From NCBI GenBank assembly GCA_947525975.1, contig CANNVE010000006.1, positions 1-64,000 on the forward strand: a stretch of DNA of 64,000 bases, given 5' to 3'. This DNA is from an uncultured Muribaculaceae bacterium. Its GTDB lineage: Bacteria; Bacteroidota; Bacteroidia; Bacteroidales; Muribaculaceae. The notes below the pieces were generated by a model that made no database searches, was not told where the DNA came from, and saw only the letters and a list, made by a program, of their open reading frames with translations. Below, in pieces: positions 37,923 through 46,558 of this stretch. Made by a program: the position numbers and the translations under genes. How positions within the stretch are numbered: position 1 is the first letter of the stretch; every line of letters begins with the position of its first letter.

Positions 37923-38873
37923 TCACTTTTTATCGAGGTCGACTATCACGTAGTCGGTGGTGCCGAGGCCTATCGCTTCGGCGTGGTCGATGGTGTGGAG
38001 GCCGTGGCGGCTGCTGATGCGCTCCATCAGGGGCGCGTTGTCGTTGCCTTCTGAGGCTGTCATGTTGAAAATGATGTCGCAGCAGGCTTTGTCGAGGGCC
38101 ACCGGATCGGTCGACGCGAGGATGCCATAGTCAGCGAGCTTTACCTCGGCTGGATGGGCCACGCAGTCGCAGTCTACCGACATATTGTTCATCACATTGA
38201 TATATATGATGTTTTCGCCGAAATAGTCATGCACGGCCTGAGCGGCTGCGGCCATGGATTCAAGGAATACGTCCTGCGGAGCGGTATTCTGCCATATTGT
38301 CTCCACGGTCTCAACCTTTCCGCCGGTGTGGATGTTGGCCTTTCCGTCGGCTGATGCCACTCCTATGCTCGCATTTTTGAGCGCGCCACCGTATCCGCCC
38401 ATGGGGTGGCCCTTGAAGTGAGCCAGGTTGACCATGTAAGTGTATCTGGGCAGGTGATTGCCCACGATGTCGTATTTGATGTGGCGACGGTCGCGCACAG
38501 GTATCTTCATCTGCCCTTCCTCGTCCATCAGGTCAACCGGGGCGATTGAGTCGAATCCGTGCTCATGCACAGTCTGCCAGTGGGCGTCGAATGTGTTGCG
38601 CTTGCCTCCGTATGCGGTGTTGCACTCCACGATGGTGCCGTGCACGCTGTCTACGAGATTGCGTATGAGATCGGGCCTCAGATAGTTAGGGTTTCCGGCC
38701 TCTCCGGTGCTGATTTTCACAGCCACGCGATGCCCGTCGGCCGGACGGCCAAGCGCCTTGTAGACCTCAACCAACGCCTCGGGCGATATCTCGCGGGTCA
38801 TGTAGACCGTGGATTGCGACGGCGCTGCCACAAACGCAGCGCCGACGGCTATCGTCAGAAAAAATTTCTTCAT
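37923..38873 (-). CDS. Exported DUF362 protein
   Basis: A 316-residue protein with a signal peptide (MKKFFLTIAVGAAFVAAPSQS) and the DUF362 fold. Recognisable parts are NLAHFKGHPMGGYGGALKNA in the middle, a CDCVAHP Cys pair and DYGILASTDPVALDKACCDI near the end, the usual DUF362 C-terminal block. Some DUF362 proteins carry ferredoxin domains; this one does not. It is 14 bases downstream of the GH51 gene in the same leftward operon, so it is co-expressed with arabinan-degrading enzymes. Its biochemical role is unknown. Confidence 0.85.
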   Translation of the reverse strand: MKKFFLTIAVGAAFVAAPSQSTVYMTREISPEALVEVYKALGRPADGHRVAVKISTGEAGNPNYLRPDLIRNLVDSVHGTIVECNTAYGGKRNTFDAHWQTVHEHGFDSIAPVDLMDEEGQMKIPVRDRRHIKYDIVGNHLPRYTYMVNLAHFKGHPMGGYGGALKNASIGVASADGKANIHTGGKVETVETIWQNTAPQDVFLESMAAAAQAVHDYFGENIIYINVMNNMSVDCDCVAHPAEVKLADYGILASTDPVALDKACCDIIFNMTASEGNDNAPLMERISSRHGLHTIDHAEAIGLGTTDYVIVDLDKK

Positions 38874-38887
38874 CTTGGGCTATTTTG

Positions 38888-40432
38888 TCATTTCACCGAA
38901 AGGGTGATGATCGATTTGGCGGGCATTGTCAGCTTGAGCTTGCCATTTTCCACTTTGGCGCCCTTGAAGGCTTTCAGGCTCACCTTTTCGGGCTGGCCGA
39001 AGTCATTGTAATCGGCGATATTGGCGCAGGTGAGAATCTCACCGGTCACTTTAGCGTTCTTCATGCCTGCAGGCAGGGCAATCTCCACAGGCTGAGTCTC
39101 GTTGAGGTCAACGTTGGTGAGAGAAATGCTATATACGCCGTCCTTTACCGAGGCTGTGGCGCTGACGTTGGGCACGAGGCGGCCACCATCGACCTTGCGA
39201 TAGGCTGTGTTCACGTCCACGGGCACAAGTTTGGCGTCCTGGTGAGGCACATACATCTTGAATACATAGTATGTGGGGGTGAGCACCATCTGGTCGCCCT
39301 TTGTGAGCACCATCGACTGCAGTACATTGGCTATCTGGGCGATGTTGGTCATCTTCACGCGGCGGGTATAGTTGTGGAATACGTTGAGCGACAGGGCTGC
39401 CACCATGGCGTCGCGCATGGTATTCTGCTGATAGAGGTGGCCGCGAATGGTGCCGGGCTCCTCATCCCACCATGTTCCCCACTCGTCGACGAGCAGACCC
39501 ACATGGCCCCTGCGATCGTAGCGGTCCATTATGTCTACGTGCTTCTTGATCACGTCTTCGATTTCGAGGCACTTGCCGAGTGTCCAATAGTATGCGTCAT
39601 CGTCAAATTTAGTGGCTGCGCCCTTGCTTCCGCTCCAGGTGGTGACGGTGTAGTAGTGGAGCGAGATGCCATCCATGAAGCGACCGGCGTCGCGCATCAG
39701 CACCTCGGTCCAGTTATAGTCGTAGTCGCTGGCGCCTGATGCGATCTTATAGAGGCGGTTGCCGTTGAAGTTGCGGCAATATGTCTGATAGCGGCGATAT
39801 ACGTTGGCGTAATAATCGGGAGTGAAGTTGCCGCCGCATCCCCAGCTTTCGTTGCCGACGCCGAGGTATTTCAGGTGCCAAGGCTCCTTGCGTCCGTTCT
39901 CGGCGCGCAGCTTGGCCATCGGGCCGTCGGCGGCTGTGATGTATTCCACCCATTTCGCGAGCTCCTCGACGGTGCCGCTGCCCACATTTCCGCTCAAATA
40001 CGGCTCGCATCCGAGCATCTCGCAGAGGTTGAAGAATTCGTGGGTGCCGAAGCTGTTGTCCTCGACGGTGCCTCCCCAGTTGTTGTTGACCATGCGCGGA
40101 CGGTTCTCACGCGGGCCGATGCCGTCCATCCAGTGGTATTCGTCGGCAAAGCAACCGCCCGGCCAGCGCAGCACAGGCACCTTCAGCTCGCGGAACGCCT
40201 GAAGCACGTCGTTGCGGTAACCGTCGGTGTTGGGGATGTCGCTGTCGGGGCCCACCCAGATGCCGCCGTATATGCATGTGCCGAGATGCTCGGCAAACTG
40301 TCCGTAGATTTCCTTCTGTATGATCGGCGACTCGTCGTTGACGTCAAGAGTGATTGTGACGGGAGAGGCGGCCATAGCGGTCGAAGCCATGGCGGCGAGA
40401 GCGCCCAGAAGCAGTTGTTTTCTCATTGTCAT
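38888..40432 (-). CDS. GH51 alpha-L-arabinofuranosidase
   Basis: Removes terminal alpha-L-arabinofuranosyl residues from arabinan and arabino-oligosaccharides. The 514-residue protein has a signal peptide (MRKQLLLGALAAMASTAMAA) without a lipobox, so it is probably periplasmic. The acid/base Glu is in LGVGNESWGCGG and the nucleophile Glu in VGLLVDEWGTW. A (beta/alpha)8 barrel is followed by a beta-sandwich (about residues 400-514, containing ASVKDGVYSISLTNVDLNE), the standard GH51 layout. ATG 40432 and ATG 40426 are both possible starts. It is the second gene of the GH43-GH51-DUF362 operon. Confidence 0.93.
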   Translation of the reverse strand: MTMRKQLLLGALAAMASTAMAASPVTITLDVNDESPIIQKEIYGQFAEHLGTCIYGGIWVGPDSDIPNTDGYRNDVLQAFRELKVPVLRWPGGCFADEYHWMDGIGPRENRPRMVNNNWGGTVEDNSFGTHEFFNLCEMLGCEPYLSGNVGSGTVEELAKWVEYITAADGPMAKLRAENGRKEPWHLKYLGVGNESWGCGGNFTPDYYANVYRRYQTYCRNFNGNRLYKIASGASDYDYNWTEVLMRDAGRFMDGISLHYYTVTTWSGSKGAATKFDDDAYYWTLGKCLEIEDVIKKHVDIMDRYDRRGHVGLLVDEWGTWWDEEPGTIRGHLYQQNTMRDAMVAALSLNVFHNYTRRVKMTNIAQIANVLQSMVLTKGDQMVLTPTYYVFKMYVPHQDAKLVPVDVNTAYRKVDGGRLVPNVSATASVKDGVYSISLTNVDLNETQPVEIALPAGMKNAKVTGEILTCANIADYNDFGQPEKVSLKAFKGAKVENGKLKLTMPAKSIITLSVK

Positions 40433-40489
40433 ATAGAATTTAAAGTTTATGGATACTCATATAAAAATGCTCTGCATGGATGCGCGATG

Positions 40490-41971
40490 TCACTTCACGC
40501 GCTTTGCCCATACGCTGCGACCGCGGCTGTCAAGGCCTGTGGCCAGGATAGTGCGCTGCTCCAGCTCCCAGTCATGGCCCTGGTGCACTATGAGGCCGGA
40601 GATTTCCTCATTGTCTGACTTTAGGCTGAGGAGCTGGGTCTCGGGGTCAAACTCCCATTTCCAATCGCCATCGGTAGATCCATCGGCCATGAGGCTGAGG
40701 GGAATCGACAGATTGCATTTTCCGTCAAGCGGGTCGCGCTTTCCGTCGGACGACGGCTCAGGCATGGCATCCTTTTTGGCCTCCGGCTCTATCACGCGTA
40801 TTATTTCCCAATCTCCGGCCATGTCCTTGTCGGCAAATACTTGGGCCGGCGTGCCCGCGTATCTTTCAGGCGAAACCACAGGCCAGCCGTCGGGGGTGAA
40901 GAACATCTCACGCAGGTGAAGGTCCATCATCTGATACGACGGTGCGAGACGTCCCTGATGGGCCATGAAATAACGGCCTTCGCCATCGGTGACAACGCCG
41001 CAATGGCCTGTGCCCGCCCAGCCCACATGCTCGCTGAAACGGTAAGGAGCTGTGAGGATGGGGAAATTGCTTGTGGTATCGGAGATTTCTTTTCCGAAGA
41101 AGTCATTGAAAGGCCCTTCGGCTTTGTCACCGCGCGCAGCGCGCACATTATATGTAGTCATCAGCGGGTCATAAGATCCGAAATAATAGTATCGCCCTTG
41201 CTCGGGCACGTATATTATCTCCGGAGCCTCAAGATTGCCCCTCACGTAGTCGGCGCGGCGGCACACCAGATGGCCGAGGTCGCCCTCGGTCTTCGCCAGG
41301 CCGGTGGCGGGATCGAGCTCCACGCAGTAGAGTCCTCCGAAATATGATCCGTAGTGCATCCAATAGCGGCCCTCGGCATCGATCGCCACTGAAGGGTCGA
41401 TAGCGTTCATGGGCGTCTCGGCATTGGTGCGCACCACTATGCCCTTATGCTCCCACGGGCCTTCCGGCGAGGGGGCTTCTGCCAGGGATATTGCGGAAGT
41501 GGGCTTCCCGAAAGCCGAGAGGCAATAATATATACGGAAGGTCTTGCCGTCGGGCGCGGGTATCATGTAGGGAGCCCAGATGTTTCCGGGGCCTCGGCCG
41601 CCGTTGTTGTCGGCCACCCATTTCGCGCCTTCGCCCGGGATAGAGTCGAATGCCCAGCCCAGGAAATCCCAGTTGACCAGGTCGGCCGAGCGGCGCATCT
41701 GCAGGAAACCGGTCTTTGGCCATTTGCCGTGCGGGCGCCTCGGCATGTAGACAGCGTCGGTAGAATACATATAATAATAGTCTCCCACCTTGCGAAGAGA
41801 CGGATCATGCACATTGTATGTGCCCCAGGCGTCCATACTGTCGGGCATGGCTACATCTGCGTAGTCGTCAGCCCACGGATTGTCTTCGTGCTCTATGCTG
41901 TACGGCGCGCTCGAGCATGAGGCCATAATGGCCGCGAGCGCCAGCAACGGCATCGAGAAAATAATATTCAT
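40490..41971 (-). CDS. GH43 lipoprotein, predicted endo-arabinanase
   Basis: Predicted to cut alpha-1,5-arabinan. I start at ATG 41971, giving 493 residues and a lipoprotein signal with lipobox MASC (Cys19); the open frame continues upstream only through the divergent promoter region and the palindrome. The five-bladed propeller shows the three GH43 acidic residues: Asp in NVHDPSLRK (about 56), Asp in NAIDPSVAI and Glu in LEAPEIIY. After FFTPDGWPVVSPERYAG comes a beta-rich C-terminal domain (about 380-493), the arrangement of arabinan endo-1,5-arabinosidases. First gene of the leftward operon, divergent from the sensor. Confidence 0.88.
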   Translation of the reverse strand: MNIIFSMPLLALAAIMASCSSAPYSIEHEDNPWADDYADVAMPDSMDAWGTYNVHDPSLRKVGDYYYMYSTDAVYMPRRPHGKWPKTGFLQMRRSADLVNWDFLGWAFDSIPGEGAKWVADNNGGRGPGNIWAPYMIPAPDGKTFRIYYCLSAFGKPTSAISLAEAPSPEGPWEHKGIVVRTNAETPMNAIDPSVAIDAEGRYWMHYGSYFGGLYCVELDPATGLAKTEGDLGHLVCRRADYVRGNLEAPEIIYVPEQGRYYYFGSYDPLMTTYNVRAARGDKAEGPFNDFFGKEISDTTSNFPILTAPYRFSEHVGWAGTGHCGVVTDGEGRYFMAHQGRLAPSYQMMDLHLREMFFTPDGWPVVSPERYAGTPAQVFADKDMAGDWEIIRVIEPEAKKDAMPEPSSDGKRDPLDGKCNLSIPLSLMADGSTDGDWKWEFDPETQLLSLKSDNEEISGLIVHQGHDWELEQRTILATGLDSRGRSVWAKRVK

Positions 41972-42164
41972 GGTAAAAAACGTGATTTTGATTGACATCG
42001 TAAAGTTACACAAAAAAATCAATCGAAAAGGTGTAATTTGCATAAAAAAAGGTGGACAACCTTGCATTTTTAACATACATCTTTGCGATTGTTTAGGTAT
42101 TTTTGTGTAATTTCGCGACAAATCATCATTGATGTCACAATCGCAAGATACCTGAGTCCGAACC
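41972..42164. promoter_or_regulatory. Divergent regulatory spacer between GH43 and the sensor
   Basis: An AT-rich spacer between two divergent arabinan genes. Rightwards, TATTTTTG (42098-42105) is an exact -7 element about 60 bases before ATG 42165, without a matching -33. Leftwards, TAACTTTA (near 42001-42008, minus strand) is a one-mismatch -7 about 30 bases before the GH43 start. The sensor's own AraC-type domain probably binds hereabouts, but I could not find a clear direct-repeat operator. Confidence 0.4.
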
Positions 42165-45100
42165 ATGCACCATAGAGAATCATACGGAATAAGCATTGCG
42201 CGAGGCGCAGCGCGCTTCGCGCAGCGCGTAAAAAGCAGCACATGGCGAGGGCTATCCCCTGCATTCAGGATAGCCCTCGCCATGTGCTGCTTTTTACTCA
42301 GTGCGACGCCTGCCCGGGCGGAATTTCCGTCATCTTTCAGCATGAGCTACATCACCATCGACGACGGGCTCGGACGAAACTTCATCGACGACATCTACCG
42401 CGATTCGAAAGGATTCGTATGGCTGTCGCTTGCCGGGGGAGGACTTGTGAGATATGACGGGCATTCGCTCCTCACATTCGCCGAAGGCTCGCATGACCAT
42501 CCCATCCCATGCGACTTCGTGCGCAATGTGACCGAAGACAAATTCCGCAGGCTGTGGGCCGCTTCGGCCTCAAGCCTGTTCGTTATCGATCTCGACCGCA
42601 TGCGCGCCATCGCCCTCGAAGAGATTTCACCAAGGCTAAAGCCTTTGGCCCTCAAGGAAATATCATCCGTGACGGCCGACTCATCCGGAAACATCTGGAT
42701 AGGCACCGAAGGCGTAATCATCTGCCTGACATTCAATGCCGAAGGACTCTTGGAGACATATTCCGACCTCGACACAAAGGGCCCCCACGCCAAAATCATA
42801 TTCAGAGAGATAGGCAATGAGATCTGGACAGCGTTTGACGACCGCATCTACTCGCTGTCTCCATCGCCCGAATCTGAGAGAGAAGGCCTGATCGACGCAA
42901 AGCCGCTGAATATCACCATACCTCCAGGATCCTCAGTCAACCAGATCATAGAGAAGGGCGAGGACGTATGGATAGGCACCACCGAGGGCCTCGTCAGGCA
43001 CAGCATCGCATCGAGGCACAACAAGCTCTACACCTGCGTAGAGACCGACGAGACCACGCTAACCCAAAGCCTCATCACAGACCTCGCCATAGGCCCCGAC
43101 AACCGGCTGATAGCCTGCACCCTATGCGGATACAGCATCTACAACGCCCTAAACGATGATTTCACCCGCATACAGCAGTCAGACGCAGGCCTCAACAGCC
43201 CGTTTGTCAACTGCATTCTCGTCGACGGACAAAACGTATGGATAGGCACCGAGTCGGGAGGCGTCAACCTGCTGTCGCCAAAGGCAATCAACTGCGGCTT
43301 CTACCCCACCACACACCCTGTCAACGCCATATATGCTGATCCGCAAGGCACAGTGTGGGTGGGATGCGTGGAGGGTGGCCTGTCGGTGTTCAATCCGGCT
43401 GAAGGCACCCTGACTAAAGCCGCCGACGCATCCAACTCCCTCCCCCACAACTCGGTCAGCGCCATCACCATGGACAGCAGCGGACGCCTGTGGGTGGGCA
43501 CGTGGGGAGGTGGCATCACGCTTATCAATACCGACAATCCGCGCGAAAGCCTGATGCAGATCGACATGCTCGCCGGCATGCAGCGCCGATACATCGGCTC
43601 GATCGTATACGACTATATTAATGACGGCGTATGGATCGGCGCCAATCCGGGAATTTTCTTCTACGACTGCAAAAACGGGCGCACGCTATCGCCGATTCCC
43701 GGCTCAGAGGATTGGGCTTTCGGCCCGCTCGGTGCTGTGATCGATGACAATGGCCACCTTTGGATGGGATGCAACAACGGCCTGTATGACATCGACCTGC
43801 GCTCGCGCAAAGGCGATGCGTGGGACTTCAGATGCCTCGACCGCATGCTCAATTCCCCCGAAAGCAACATTAAGGAAAATGTCAGTTATCTTGCCATCGG
43901 CCCCGACGGATCGCTCTGGGTGGGCAGCGACTCCCACGGCCTCTATAGGCGCTCGGTCAACGCCACAGGCGAGCATTTCGAGAACTTCACCATATCGACC
44001 GGCCTGGCCCACAACGCTGTGAAAGGCATCGCATTCGACGGAAAATCAATCTGGGTGTCGACCCACAAGGGCCTGACGTCAATCTCGGCCTACGACGGCT
44101 CGACACAGAGCTATCTGAAAGGAAACGGCCTGCCCGATGACACATTCTACTGGAACGCCGCCGCATCGTCGCAAGACTCTGAGGTATACTTCGGCTCGAT
44201 GTCGGGCCTGATCTCTATCAGGCCGCAGGGCAAGCGACAGGCCATTCCCGGCCCGGTGATATTCACATCTCTGTCTGTCGACAACACTTATGATGTCGAC
44301 GCATACGTCGACGCAGACATCAGCGTAGCCGACAGGGTGAAGCTGCATGAGAGCAACCGATCTTTCGCCGTGACTTTCTCCTCTCTCGATTTCTCTTCAG
44401 GCCCGGCAAGCCAATACCTCTATATGCTCGACGGCTTTGACAAAGATTGGATCTTGCTGCCCGAAGGCCGTTTCGACGCTTCATACACCAACCTCGCGCC
44501 CGGCCATTACACCTTGAGGGTAAAATACGGAGCTCACGGCAAGGAATCTACCCTCCCGATCGACGTGCAGCCGTATTTCTACAACACGTCTTGGTTCGTC
44601 ACGCTCATGGCGCTGATATCGCTGTCTATGATATGGCTGCTATGGCGCATGAGGGTGAGGAGGCTGCTGCGGCAGAAGACAGAGCTCGCGATGAAGGTGG
44701 AGGAGCGCACACGAGAGATCTCGGCCCAGAAGCAGCGCATCGAGGAGCAGGCCTTGCAGATGCAGCAATTCACGGTCGAAAGGCTGTCGTTCTTCACCAA
44801 TCTCACCCATGAATTCCGCACCCCGATCACGCTGGTGCTCGGGCCTATCGAGCATGCCATCAAGATGAGCGACAACCCCAAGGTGCAGGATCAGCTGCAC
44901 ATGGCTTTCCGCAACGCCCAATATCTGATGTCGCTCGTCAACCAACTGATGGATTTCCGCAAGATCGAGAGCGGAAAGATGGAGATAGTGAGGTCGAAGG
45001 GCGACTTCCGCGCCTTCGTCGAAGACATGGCCCAGAATTTCAGCAATGTGCTGCAGAAACGCAACATCAAGGTGCTCACCTACTTCCACCTTTCAGAGCC

Positions 45101-46349
45101 GGAAATATACTTCGACCGCGAGGCTATGCGCAAGCTCCTGCACAATTTCCTCAGCAACGCAGCCAAATACACTCCCGACGGCGGCACAATATCAATCTAC
45201 GCCGCCGATTTGCGCCAGGCCGGCGAGAACGGGCGCCCGATGCTATATGTCAATGTCAAAGACACGGGCGACGGCCTCGACCCCAATGACCTCGACAAGG
45301 TATTTGACAAATACTACCAGGGCCAGACAAAGATGAAATATCCCTCGCCAATGGGATCGAGCGGCCTGGGGCTGCACCTTTGCAAAAGCATAGTGGAGGC
45401 TTACGGAGGCACCCTCAAGGCAAAAAACAACCATGGCCCGGGCTGCTGTTTCCGCATGCTGCTGCCGCTGATAGAGGAGCCGGCGGGCGCTGAATCGGCC
45501 AAAGCCCCCGAATCAAGCCCGTCGGAAAGCAGGCTGCCCTCAATGCTCATAGTCGAGGACAATCCCGACATGAGAGCCTTCCTGCGCGGTATCCTATCCG
45601 AGAGATTCAGGGTGAAAGAAGCCTCTGACGGCATCGAGGCACTCGAGATTCTGAAGACCGACGACATCGACTTCATCATATCTGATCTGATGATGCCACG
45701 CATGGACGGCCTGGCATTCGTGCGCAAAATAAGGGAAGACTTCGAGACCTCGCACATACCGGTGCTGATGCTCACCGCCAAGACCGCCCAGTCGACGCAG
45801 ATTGAAAGCTACCGCACGGGCGTGGACGGATTCCTCACCAAGCCTTTCGGCGAGGAGATGCTAATGGCGCGCATCGACGCGATTATCGCCAACCGGCAAC
45901 TTCAAAACCGCAAGATGATGCAGTCATTCGCCGGAGACACTGCCGCCGACACCGCCGCCGAGCCACAGCATGCCGATATCATCGAAGACTCGCCAGACTC
46001 CCGCTTCATAAAGCAGGTGATAGAGACGATTGAAGCCAACTACAAGAACTCTTACTACGAGGTGGGCGACTTCGCCGACGACCTCGGAGTGAGCCGCACC
46101 GTGCTCAACAAGAAGCTGCAGAGCCTGCTCGGAAAGGCCGCGAACAAACTCATACGCGACTACAGGCTCAAGGTGGCGCTCGACCTGATCAGAATGCACC
46201 GCGACGAGCACACGATGAACATTTCTGAAATAGCATACGATGTCGGATTCAACGACTCAAAATATTTTACCCGTTGCTTTACAAAGCATTACGGTATTCC
46301 GCCCAGCGCTGTGATGCAGGGCGCCGAACCTGTGTCCACCCCCGAATAG
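42165..46349 (+). CDS. Hybrid two-component system sensor/regulator of the arabinan locus
   Basis: One polypeptide of about 1,394 residues acting as sensor, kinase and transcription factor. The periplasmic part has about 13 propeller repeats of the form W-x-G-T-x-x-G (VWIGTESGGVNL, LWVGTWGGGI) and a Y_Y_Y domain (YMLDGFDKDW), then a membrane helix (FVTLMALISLSMIWLLW). The cytoplasmic part has HisKA with the phospho-His in THEFRTP (about 882), a HATPase, a receiver with the phospho-Asp in IISDLMMPRMDG (about 1174) and a C-terminal AraC-type DNA-binding domain (SEIAYDVGFNDSKYF). ATG 42165 gives an n-region plus hydrophobic core ending ATPARA|E; starting at ATG 42282 would leave a signal peptide without positive charge. 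The start is therefore uncertain. Confidence 0.9.
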   Translation: MHHRESYGISIARGAARFAQRVKSSTWRGLSPAFRIALAMCCFLLSATPARAEFPSSFSMSYITIDDGLGRNFIDDIYRDSKGFVWLSLAGGGLVRYDGHSLLTFAEGSHDHPIPCDFVRNVTEDKFRRLWAASASSLFVIDLDRMRAIALEEISPRLKPLALKEISSVTADSSGNIWIGTEGVIICLTFNAEGLLETYSDLDTKGPHAKIIFREIGNEIWTAFDDRIYSLSPSPESEREGLIDAKPLNITIPPGSSVNQIIEKGEDVWIGTTEGLVRHSIASRHNKLYTCVETDETTLTQSLITDLAIGPDNRLIACTLCGYSIYNALNDDFTRIQQSDAGLNSPFVNCILVDGQNVWIGTESGGVNLLSPKAINCGFYPTTHPVNAIYADPQGTVWVGCVEGGLSVFNPAEGTLTKAADASNSLPHNSVSAITMDSSGRLWVGTWGGGITLINTDNPRESLMQIDMLAGMQRRYIGSIVYDYINDGVWIGANPGIFFYDCKNGRTLSPIPGSEDWAFGPLGAVIDDNGHLWMGCNNGLYDIDLRSRKGDAWDFRCLDRMLNSPESNIKENVSYLAIGPDGSLWVGSDSHGLYRRSVNATGEHFENFTISTGLAHNAVKGIAFDGKSIWVSTHKGLTSISAYDGSTQSYLKGNGLPDDTFYWNAAASSQDSEVYFGSMSGLISIRPQGKRQAIPGPVIFTSLSVDNTYDVDAYVDADISVADRVKLHESNRSFAVTFSSLDFSSGPASQYLYMLDGFDKDWILLPEGRFDASYTNLAPGHYTLRVKYGAHGKESTLPIDVQPYFYNTSWFVTLMALISLSMIWLLWRMRVRRLLRQKTELAMKVEERTREISAQKQRIEEQALQMQQFTVERLSFFTNLTHEFRTPITLVLGPIEHAIKMSDNPKVQDQLHMAFRNAQYLMSLVNQLMDFRKIESGKMEIVRSKGDFRAFVEDMAQNFSNVLQKRNIKVLTYFHLSEPEIYFDREAMRKLLHNFLSNAAKYTPDGGTISIYAADLRQAGENGRPMLYVNVKDTGDGLDPNDLDKVFDKYYQGQTKMKYPSPMGSSGLGLHLCKSIVEAYGGTLKAKNNHGPGCCFRMLLPLIEEPAGAESAKAPESSPSESRLPSMLIVEDNPDMRAFLRGILSERFRVKEASDGIEALEILKTDDIDFIISDLMMPRMDGLAFVRKIREDFETSHIPVLMLTAKTAQSTQIESYRTGVDGFLTKPFGEEMLMARIDAIIANRQLQNRKMMQSFAGDTAADTAAEPQHADIIEDSPDSRFIKQVIETIEANYKNSYYEVGDFADDLGVSRTVLNKKLQSLLGKAANKLIRDYRLKVALDLIRMHRDEHTMNISEIAYDVGFNDSKYFTRCFTKHYGIPPSAVMQGAEPVSTPE
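42229..42296. repeat. Perfect 29-bp inverted repeat at the 5' end of the sensor gene
   Basis: The arm 42229-42257 is the exact reverse complement of 42268-42296, with a 10-base spacer. The outermost bases are A/T (TAAAAAG and CTTTTTA), the inside GC-rich. The right arm contains the in-frame ATG 42282 and encodes the hydrophobic part of the sensor's signal peptide (MCCFLL). Immediately upstream is a near-tandem GCGCAGCGCG duplication (42205-42214 and 42219-42228). Confidence 0.95.
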
Positions 46350-46404
46350 ACAAAAAATCCACCATAAAAAACCATTCATCCACCCCGGAGCATGTTAAAA
46401 AATG

Positions 46405-46412
46405 TATTTTTG
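46405..46412 (+). promoter_or_regulatory. -7 element of the SusCD operon
   Basis: TATTTTTG is an exact -7 match 147 bases before the first gene of the operon; no TTTG at -33, as is common for promoters needing an activator. The leader that follows is AT-rich then pyrimidine-rich, without an obvious strong hairpin. Confidence 0.45.
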
Positions 46413-46558
46413 CGTGTTCTTTTGTTTGCTAATTTTTAGTTTAAAATAATCAATAGTCCAACCTACCGCCTTAAATCCCCCGACAGACGCCAACCTGCGC
46501 GCCACATCGGATCATAGACAGACAACCCAAAACTACAATACCTTAATACAAACCATTT

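Noticed and set aside
42229-42296. Inverted repeat considered as an invertible promoter switch
   Set aside because: The 10-base spacer is too short to hold a promoter or to be inverted usefully, and no recombinase gene is nearby.
41972-42343. N-terminal extension of the GH43 frame through the divergent promoter and palindrome
   Set aside because: A good lipoprotein signal begins at ATG 41971; the upstream stretch would put about 120 residues before the signal peptide and overlap the sensor promoter.
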